From NCBI GenBank assembly GCA_022615255.1, contig JAKEHC010000157.1, forward strand, positions 1 through 11,327: a stretch of 11,327 bases of DNA, given 5' to 3'. Under the pieces are notes generated by a model. The model saw only the letters and a list, made by a program, of their open reading frames with translations, searched no databases and was not told the DNA's origin. The stretch comes from Candidatus Dadabacteria bacterium. Its GTDB lineage: Bacteria > Desulfobacterota_D > UBA1144 > Nemesobacterales > CSP1-2. A program made the position numbers and the translations under genes. This document shows, in pieces, positions 6,988 through 11,327 of the stretch (positions within the stretch are counted from its first letter, which is position 1; each line of letters starts with the position of its first letter).

Positions 6988-7203
6988 GTGAAGAAAACTG
7001 GAAACATTCAAAATTGGAACGAGGGAGACAAGAAAGAAATAACTGAGAAAGAGCTTAAAGCTCTTTATGAAAATGGGCTATATGACTCTTACGATAAGAC
7101 TTATATAATCAACGGTTTTAAATGGAAGGTCGTTTCCAAGGTCGTGAACCCTGATTCTAGGGTTACTTATACATTAGAGTGTGTGGGCATCGATGAGGGT
7201 TAA
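6988..7203 (+). CDS. Small hypothetical protein (71 aa)
   Basis: I do not recognise this family. The product is soluble, charged and rich in Lys and Glu, with no signal peptide, membrane segment or Cys cluster (one Cys near the end). Residues about 18-34 (EITEKELKALYENGLYD) look like an amphipathic helix. They are followed by beta-strand-like segments (KTYIINGFKWKVVSKVV, then VTYTLECVGID), which suggests a compact alpha/beta domain. The start is GTG with a weak purine-rich AAGAGAGAA a few bases upstream; no in-frame ATG is available. The coding pattern is believable and the frame ends just before a shared inverted repeat, but it is short and could still be a chance frame. The gene to its right is convergent. 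Confidence 0.55.
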   Translation: MKKTGNIQNWNEGDKKEITEKELKALYENGLYDSYDKTYIINGFKWKVVSKVVNPDSRVTYTLECVGIDEG

Positions 7204-7210
7204 TAATTAA

Positions 7211-7251
7211 TAGTAGGACAGGCTTATAACCTGCCCTCGTTCACCCTACTA
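7211..7251. terminator. Inverted repeat between convergent small genes, possible bidirectional terminator
   Basis: Outer arms TAGTAGG (7211-7217) and CCTACTA (7245-7251) enclose an inner stem, GGACAGG (7216-7222) against CCTGCCC (7230-7236) with one mismatch. The outer right arm includes the stop codon of the beta-flower gene. No clean T-run follows on the plus strand; the minus side runs into AT-rich sequence. Its place between two converging stops is the main argument. Confidence 0.45.
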
Positions 7252-7617
7252 GTCAAAAAATCTCTCAAGCGGTACCGCTGACCAGAGGGCATATGGCTCA
7301 GGTGGAGGAGATGGCACTGGAAAATTAGGAAGTGTTAAATTGCTTGCCGGATCAGGTATATTGGGAGGAATCATGGGGTCTGGCAGCCCTGGCATATCAG
7401 GATCATGAGCATCCCTTGTAAATGCTACAACCCATCCGTCGTTATCTCTCAATAGACCGTTTTTAAACCAGCCTACATGAGTAAGCTCATTACTGTAAAC
7501 AGCACCCTCAGGAAAAGCTGCCCATCCCACAATATTGTTCTCTATATCCAATATACGCCCATCGTAAACCAATCTCATTCTCGGAACGCCGTGTTCGTCA
7601 TATAGCCATGTGGACAT
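7249..7617 (-). CDS. 4-fold beta-flower-type domain protein, Pro-rich tail
   Basis: A 122-aa soluble protein without a signal peptide. Residues 1-68 are short beta-hairpin units built around DGR/NG-L and GW patterns: LVYDGRILDIENNIVGWA (16-33), GAVYSNELTHVGWF (38-51) and NGLLRDNDGWVVAF (53-66). From memory this matches the small bacterial family called 4-fold beta flower proteins, which also have a Pro-rich stretch and a short conserved aromatic end. Here the stretch 74-108 is rich in Pro (PDMPGLPDPMIPPNIPDP, then PVPSPPPEP), and the end reads ALWSAVPLERFFD. No molecular function is known to me. The start is well supported by GGAGG 8 nt upstream of the ATG. The gene is convergent with the 71-aa gene and divergent from the 97-aa gene, with which it shares an upstream region. 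Confidence 0.75.
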   Translation of the reverse strand: MSTWLYDEHGVPRMRLVYDGRILDIENNIVGWAAFPEGAVYSNELTHVGWFKNGLLRDNDGWVVAFTRDAHDPDMPGLPDPMIPPNIPDPASNLTLPNFPVPSPPPEPYALWSAVPLERFFD

Positions 7618-7667
7618 TGTAAATGCCTCCTACTATAGTAGTCATTATCCTTTTATGGACAATATAA

Positions 7668-7686
7668 ATATAGATCGTGTCTATAT
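7668..7686. promoter_or_regulatory. Candidate operator in the divergent region: ATATAGA-N5-TCTATAT
   Basis: A perfect 7-bp-arm inverted repeat (7668-7674 and 7680-7686, spacer TCGTG) lies in the 244-bp AT-rich region between the divergent 122-aa and 97-aa genes. A second small palindrome, TACTATAGTA (7631-7640), touches the ribosome site of the 122-aa gene. No convincing promoter pair could be fixed here. Confidence 0.35.
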
Positions 7687-7815
7687 ATATTCCTATTTTA
7701 CATGAATAGATCTCTTTTTAGCCAGAAGATAGGGGGTGATCAATTTGATTTACAACGTATAAATATTGTTTTTATGTTAAGTTAAATAAAGGAGTATCAT
7801 TAAAGTAAATCATCT

Positions 7816-7832
7816 ATGCTTGCGTAAAGCAT
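7816..7832 (+). other. Leader hairpin before the 97-aa gene
   Basis: ATGCTT (7816-7821) and AAGCAT (7827-7832) are perfect complements around GCGTA. The hairpin lies between two similar ribosome-site segments: AAAGGAGTATCATT (about 7788-7801) and TAAGGAGGTTATCATT (about 7846-7861). Only the second is followed by ATG. The repeat could be a relic of duplication or a leader with an alternative site. Confidence 0.3.
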
Positions 7833-7861
7833 GGGTGAATTTTAGTAAGGAGGTTATCATT

Positions 7862-8155
7862 ATGCCTTTATATCTTGTTCAGCACACTCACACTACGGAG
7901 ACTTGTCCAACCAAAAACCCTGAAATGGTTAGGCAGCTTTCAAGCCATGTTACACAGTCCAACGCCAATAAGTACGGAGTGAAGATCTTAGCCGATTGGG
8001 TATATGAGCCCGAGCACACTGTAATCCTAGTTCTAGAAGCAGATAGTCCGGAAAAGGCGACAAACTTCGTGTTACCTTTTCTTAACATAGGGTCCATCAC
8101 AATAAGGGCTGGGGCAACGTGCGAAGAGGTTGCAAAACACTGCCTTGGCGGGTGA
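7862..8155 (+). CDS. Small predicted ferredoxin-fold (dimeric alpha/beta-barrel-like) protein, 97 aa
   Basis: The translation starts MPLYLVQHTHTTETCPTKNP and continues through a helix (EMVRQLSSHVTQSNANKYG), a strand (VKILADWVYEPEHTVILVLEA), a helix (SPEKATNFVLPFL) and a strand (GSITIRAGATCEEV). This beta-alpha-beta-beta-alpha-beta order is that of small ferredoxin-like, often dimeric, alpha/beta proteins. I recall uncharacterised bacterial proteins that share the LVQHxHxxExCP start, but no function. The conserved-looking His8, His10, Cys15 and a later Cys could bind a metal, which is speculation. An open frame extends upstream to 7820. I chose the ATG at 7862 because a near-perfect TAAGGAGGT lies 8 nt upstream and the family start fits there. 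The gene appears monocistronic. Confidence 0.75.
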   Translation: MPLYLVQHTHTTETCPTKNPEMVRQLSSHVTQSNANKYGVKILADWVYEPEHTVILVLEADSPEKATNFVLPFLNIGSITIRAGATCEEVAKHCLGG

Positions 8156-8163
8156 GTAAATCA

Positions 8164-8177
8164 ACACCTTATGGTGT
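8164..8177 (+). terminator. Weak hairpin after the 97-aa gene
   Basis: ACACC-TTAT-GGTGT forms a 5-bp stem nine bases after the stop codon of the 97-aa gene. No T-run follows, so its role as a terminator is only suggested by position. Confidence 0.25.
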
Positions 8178-8250
8178 GAAGCCTACAAGAATGTAATTAG
8201 CTGCTCCCGATTAACTTGATTCCATTTTCTGTCAATTGAATAGCATCAGT

Positions 8251-8373
8251 ATAAATGAGCCGCTCGGACTAGAATAGAACCCGTTAGGGATTTTTATTTG
8301 CCATTTAATTTTAGGACAAGCCAGTAAGCTGAGATTTCATCCCTGAAAAAGTCGCAAACTGTCGCTCATTTAT
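8251..8373. repeat. Nested long-range inverted repeats in the gap before eda
   Basis: ATAAATGAGC (8251-8260) is perfectly complementary to GCTCATTTAT (8364-8373), 103 nt away. Inside it AGGGAT (8286-8291) pairs with ATCCCT (8339-8344). GTCGC is also repeated directly at 8351-8355 and 8361-8365. The layout fits either a small non-coding element with terminal inverted repeats or a structured leader RNA of eda-glgA. No known riboswitch motif was recognised. The 281-bp gap (8156-8436) has no supported gene. Confidence 0.4.
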
Positions 8374-8395
8374 CCCCAATAAATATCAAGAAAAC

Positions 8396-8424
8396 TTGAA
8401 AACGAAAAGTCGTCTGAGTAAGGT
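8396..8424 (+). promoter_or_regulatory. Weak candidate promoter just before eda
   Basis: TTGAAA (8396-8401) and TAAGGT (8419-8424) are spaced by 17 nt. The -35 is good and the -10 is poor. Transcription would start near 8431, leaving only about six leader bases before the eda ATG, which would suit the lack of a Shine-Dalgarno there. TCAAG-AAAA-CTTGA (8386-8399) overlaps the -35. Another possible -10 (TATAAA, 8250-8255) lies farther upstream. Confidence 0.25.
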
Positions 8425-8436
8425 AATTCTGTCCTC

Positions 8437-9069
8437 ATGAAAAGCATTATGGATTATGTGAAAAAAAATAAGGTATTTGGTGTAATCCGAGCCGAGGATA
8501 CAGAAAATGCTTTCAGACTTGCAGAGGCTTGTATTGAGGGGGGTCTTAAATTGGTTGAGATAACATTTACCTTTCCTGGAGCTCAATTGGTCATTCAGGA
8601 GCTAAGCAAAAGAAGCGATATTATCGTGGGAGCAGGAACTATTCTTAGCATAGATATGGCAAAAACTGCGGCCGCCTCAGGCGCAAGATTTATAATCTCT
8701 CCACACACCGATAAAGAAATCATATCTTATGCTAGATCTAACGAGCTTCTAATAGCATCCGGAGCGCTTACATCTTCGGAAATATTGAATGCCTGGAATT
8801 TAGGAGTTGACTTAGTCAAAATCTTCCCCGTGAAAGCCGTGGGAGGGGCATCATATATAAAAGCGATAAAAGAAACCCTTCCCTTCATTGAAATCATGAC
8901 GACCGGCGGTGTAACGATTGATAACTTTACCGAGTTCCTTAAAGCAGGAGCCGCGGCAGTCGGTCTTTCAAGCAGTTTGATGGTAAGTGGTAGCTTAACC
9001 GATTCCAAAATCATATCTCAAAGAGCAAAAATGGTCATACAAAAGCTAAGCGAATTGGAGGAGAAATAA
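8437..9069 (+). CDS. eda: 2-dehydro-3-deoxy-6-phosphogluconate (KDPG/KHG) aldolase
   Basis: A class I aldolase (210 aa, normal length) of the Entner-Doudoroff and sugar-acid pathways that splits KDPG into pyruvate and glyceraldehyde 3-phosphate. Visible family motifs are VIRAED (16-21) with the substrate-binding Arg, VEITF (40-44) with catalytic Glu E41, GAGTIL (65-70), FIISPHTD (85-92), the Schiff-base lysine K128 in DLVKIFPVKAVGG, and TTGGV (155-159). The last motif has Thr where PTGG is common. The protein has no signal peptide and is cytosolic. The ATG lacks a good Shine-Dalgarno: the nearest AAGG is about 14 nt away, and an in-frame stop at 8419 rules out a longer form. The gene overlaps glgA by one base (TAATG). 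No edd (6-phosphogluconate dehydratase) is in the window, so its exact pathway is inferred. Confidence 0.92.
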   Translation: MKSIMDYVKKNKVFGVIRAEDTENAFRLAEACIEGGLKLVEITFTFPGAQLVIQELSKRSDIIVGAGTILSIDMAKTAAASGARFIISPHTDKEIISYARSNELLIASGALTSSEILNAWNLGVDLVKIFPVKAVGGASYIKAIKETLPFIEIMTTGGVTIDNFTEFLKAGAAAVGLSSSLMVSGSLTDSKIISQRAKMVIQKLSELEEK

Positions 9070-10547
9070 TGAAGGTTCTTTTTATTTCACCAGAGATGGA
9101 ACCACTAGCCAAAGTGGGAGGGCTTGCAGACGTTGTTGGTGCTCTTCCGAAAGAGCTTCAAAACCTTGGATGTGACGTAAGGGTAATAATACCGCTTTAC
9201 AACCAGGTAAAAGAGAATCTACAATCCCTTAAACTAAAAGCAAAAAATCTAAGGAAAGAAATAATAGTTTGTCTCGATTGGCTCCCCTTTAAAGGTGATG
9301 TAATGGAGGCTACTCTAAACGGACTTACCCTTTATTTGCTTAAGAATGATAATTTTTTTAACCGTGAGCAAATCTACAGCACTCCTAAAGGGGATTATCA
9401 AGATAATGACCTGAGATTTGCATTTCTCTCTCTTGGCGCCCTTGAGATAGCAAAAGCACTTGATTTTAAACCGGATATTATCCACTGTCATGATTGGCAG
9501 ACGGCATTAATTCCTATTTCTCTTAAGTGGAGGAGGCACGTAAAAGACGACCCGTTCTTTTCAGGTTCTAAAATCGTTTTTACGATTCATAATATCTCCT
9601 ATCAGGGATTATTTCCAAGGGAGATGTTAGAGAAACTTGGACTCCCTTTATATCTATTTACACCACAGGGCATTGAGTTCTATGGAAAGGCAAGCCTTCT
9701 AAAAGGCGGCATAATTTATTCAGACACTGTCACCACTGTGAGTCCGAACTACGCTCAGGAGATAAAAACACCCGAGTATGGAAATGGCTTAGACGGTGTT
9801 CTTCGATTGATTTCACAAGACTCAAATAAGCTAGTAGGGATTTTAAATGGGGTTGACTATGAAGCATGGAATCCAAAAACAGATAACTCTCTTTACCTTA
9901 ACTACGGAAATGGCGATGTTAATGGCAAATTAAAAAATAAGATTGAACTCCAGAAAGAGCTTGGGCTTAACACCGAAGAAGAAAAGCCACTTCTTGGAAT
10001 GGTATCAAGACTTACAGAACAAAAGGGCATAGACCTAGTTGTTGAAACCCTCCCGCAGATTTCTGACCTTGGGTTTCAGCTAGCAATTCTCGGCTCAGGC
10101 GAGGAAAAGTATGTTAGAATGCTCGATATTGCGAAGCAGAGATATAAAGGAAACTTATCAGTGGTTTTTGGCTTTCACGACGAGTTTGCAAGGCGGATCT
10201 ACGCGGGTTCCGATATGTTCCTTATGCCCTCGCGTTTTGAGCCATGCGGGCTTGGACAGATGATCGCCCTGAGATATGGAAGCATTCCTGTCGTCAGAGG
10301 AACGGGTGGACTTTTGGATTCTATTAGGGACTACTCTTTTGACAGGAAAAACGGAAACGGGTTTGTATTTCATGATTTCTCAAAGGTTAGTTTTCTCGAC
10401 GCCCTTACAAGAGCACTTTTGGTATATGAAAACCGCAGGGAGTGGATGGGTTTAATGGAAAGAGCAATGCAGGAGGATTTTTCCTGGAAAAGGTCGAGTG
10501 AAAGGTATCTGGAGTTATATAAAAGATTAAAAGGCAGCAATCAGTAG
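9069..10547 (+). CDS. glgA: Glycogen synthase (ADP-glucose, GT5 family)
   Basis: A cytosolic glycosyltransferase that extends alpha-1,4-glucan chains from ADP-glucose (492 aa, close to the usual 470-490). It has two Rossmann-like domains. The N-terminal domain carries the ADP-glucose loop K15-VGGLADVVGALPKEL, HCHDWQTAL (139-147), FTIHNISYQGLF (171-182) and TVSPNYAQEI (223-232). The C-terminal domain carries ILNGVDYEAWNP (258-269), SRLTEQKG (313-320) with the phosphate-binding Arg and Lys, and the retaining-enzyme motif FEPCGLGQ (390-397, E391) followed by GTGGLLDS. All key residues are present. GGAGGAG (9057-9063) lies 5 nt before the ATG, and the A of the ATG is the last base of the eda stop, so it is translationally coupled to eda. 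No other glycogen gene is in the window. Confidence 0.97.
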   Translation: MKVLFISPEMEPLAKVGGLADVVGALPKELQNLGCDVRVIIPLYNQVKENLQSLKLKAKNLRKEIIVCLDWLPFKGDVMEATLNGLTLYLLKNDNFFNREQIYSTPKGDYQDNDLRFAFLSLGALEIAKALDFKPDIIHCHDWQTALIPISLKWRRHVKDDPFFSGSKIVFTIHNISYQGLFPREMLEKLGLPLYLFTPQGIEFYGKASLLKGGIIYSDTVTTVSPNYAQEIKTPEYGNGLDGVLRLISQDSNKLVGILNGVDYEAWNPKTDNSLYLNYGNGDVNGKLKNKIELQKELGLNTEEEKPLLGMVSRLTEQKGIDLVVETLPQISDLGFQLAILGSGEEKYVRMLDIAKQRYKGNLSVVFGFHDEFARRIYAGSDMFLMPSRFEPCGLGQMIALRYGSIPVVRGTGGLLDSIRDYSFDRKNGNGFVFHDFSKVSFLDALTRALLVYENRREWMGLMERAMQEDFSWKRSSERYLELYKRLKGSNQ

Positions 10548-10623
10548 AACTGAGTTGATAGAGGAAATGTAGCGGCGACCTTTAGATCACCATAAATTAA
10601 TTTTGGCAAAGACAAACCTGTGC

Positions 10624-11327
10624 CTATGATATTGGTTCCTTTTTTCTTGCACAAATCCTGCATCTTCGCGGAAATCTTATGATAGCAGAATCCCTTGGAA
10701 AGATTGAGCCTAGCGACCAGTCGAGTGCAACTTGGAGTTGCTTCTTGAGCCCTACAAGCTTAAGTAAATGTATTGCATTCCATAATAACCAAGCAACAAA
10801 ACCCACAACCCTAAACCCCTTAATGTTAATAACGGCATCATTCATCCCAAGAGAAATCAACATTCCAGATGGGGAAAACGAGTATTTTTCCAAGGTTCTG
10901 TTCTCTATAGAATTAATAATGTTTTTTGCCGCTGTTCTGCCTTGCCGGATGGCTACAGGAGCTATTGGCTGAGATGATTTTGCAGGGTGTTCTCCCTCCA
11001 CTATAGCATTATCCCCAATGGCGTAAACCTCCCCAAACTCCGGTATCCGCAAATAATCATTCACCAAGATTCTTCCAAATTTGCCTTTTTTTACCGTTAA
11101 CGAATCTAATATAGGGTTTGCTCTTACACCCCCAGTCCAAATTATTATTCTTGCATTTACGGTATCCCGATTATTAATTTCAACGCCACCTTCAAAGCAC
11201 CTTGTCACTCTCGAATTTGTCCTAACCTCTATTCCACCCTTTAGTAATTTCTTCCGTGCCCTTTTAGCCAGGTCAGGATCAACCCCTCCTAGAATTTCAC
11301 TATCTGCCTCAATTAGGACTATTTTCA
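10624..11327 (-). CDS. Type II NADH dehydrogenase (NDH-2)-like FAD/NAD oxidoreductase (partial, N-terminus beyond right edge)
   Basis: The C-terminal 233 codons of a two-Rossmann flavoprotein that passes electrons from NADH to quinone without pumping protons. The visible part begins at the end of the NADH-binding fold (KIVLIEADSEILGGVDPDL). It continues through an alpha/beta segment (GGIEVRTNSRV) and IIIWTGGVRANPILDSL, the NDH-2-type tail of the NAD domain. Next is the FAD-binding VYAIGDN (Asp codon at about 11011-11013), followed by SQPIAPVAIRQGRTAAKNI. The C-terminal region (FVAWLLWNAIHLLKLVGLKK and beyond, ending in a basic stretch) matches the amphipathic membrane-binding region of NDH-2. 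The frame is open to the edge, so the GTG at 11208 is internal rather than a start. It is convergent with glgA, 76 nt away. With the caa3 oxidase it would form a non-pumping entry and a pumping exit of an aerobic chain. Confidence 0.88.
   Translation of the reverse strand, partial: KIVLIEADSEILGGVDPDLAKRARKKLLKGGIEVRTNSRVTRCFEGGVEINNRDTVNARIIIWTGGVRANPILDSLTVKKGKFGRILVNDYLRIPEFGEVYAIGDNAIVEGEHPAKSSQPIAPVAIRQGRTAAKNIINSIENRTLEKYSFSPSGMLISLGMNDAVINIKGFRVVGFVAWLLWNAIHLLKLVGLKKQLQVALDWSLGSIFPRDSAIIRFPRRCRICARKKEPIS

Noticed and set aside
7820..7861. Upstream extension of the 97-aa gene
   Set aside because: A much better ribosome site and an ATG at 7862 fit; the upstream TTG lies inside a hairpin and has no ribosome site.
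8281..8297. CCC-GTTA-GGG followed by TTTTT as an intrinsic terminator
   Set aside because: The stem is only three to four pairs, too weak to call alone; the same bases fit the nested repeats better.
10548..10623. Terminator between glgA and the convergent NDH-2-like gene
   Set aside because: I see no stem with a T-run on either strand in this 76-bp gap.
10679..10972. 97-aa plus-strand open frame
   Set aside because: It is antisense to the NDH-2-like gene, whose minus-strand motifs are clear.
11206..11208. GTG as the start of a short 194-aa NDH-2 fragment
   Set aside because: The frame stays open to the right edge and upstream codons encode family sequence (KIVLIEADSEILGG), so the gene is simply cut by the window.

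Overview
The window comes from a Gram-negative, aerobically respiring bacterium of moderate to low G+C (about 40% by eye). It carries an A2-type caa3 cytochrome oxidase operon, a secreted subtilase with a Gly-Gly-Cys/membrane/basic C-terminus like those of deltaproteobacterial-type lineages, a type II NADH dehydrogenase and a bacterial glycogen synthase. The A2 oxidase and the C-terminus fit deltaproteobacteria-like phyla (for example Dadabacteria or Nitrospirota relatives), but no gene here fixes the taxon, so this placement is a weak inference.

Positions 1-4458, all minus strand, form a respiratory block. Transcription order is a PerR/Fur-type regulator (TTG start), then SCO1/SenC copper chaperone, coxB (CuA subunit II fused to a C-terminal cytochrome c), coxA (subunit I with YSHPAVY in place of the usual HPEVY), then coxC, which is cut by the left edge. 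The four sco-cox genes are tightly packed, and coxA and coxC are about 8 nt apart. A TTGACA/TAAACT promoter and a 20-bp inverted repeat lie between the regulator and sco.

Positions 4459-6715 hold a divergent intergenic region and a 685-aa secreted subtilisin-fold protease. In the protease the catalytic His position reads Glu, a beta-sandwich is inserted in the catalytic domain, and a (Pro-Thr)8 linker leads to the C-terminal anchor signal. A perfect 19-bp-arm palindrome, probably a dispersed repeat, follows it.

Positions 6988-8155 hold three small genes: a 71-aa unknown with a GTG start, a convergent 122-aa 4-fold beta-flower-type protein, and, divergent from that, a 97-aa predicted ferredoxin-fold protein. 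The 281-bp gap after them contains nested long-range inverted repeats but no gene.

Positions 8437-10547 carry a KDPG-aldolase gene coupled by a TAATG overlap to glycogen synthase glgA. This links an Entner-Doudoroff-type enzyme to glycogen storage. A convergent NDH-2-type NADH dehydrogenase runs off the right edge.

I found no tRNA, rRNA, CRISPR array, transposase gene or clear new multi-gene system. The points most worth a second look are the Glu-type subtilase with its sorting tail, the palindromic repeat, the nested repeats before eda, and the regulator next to the oxidase operon.
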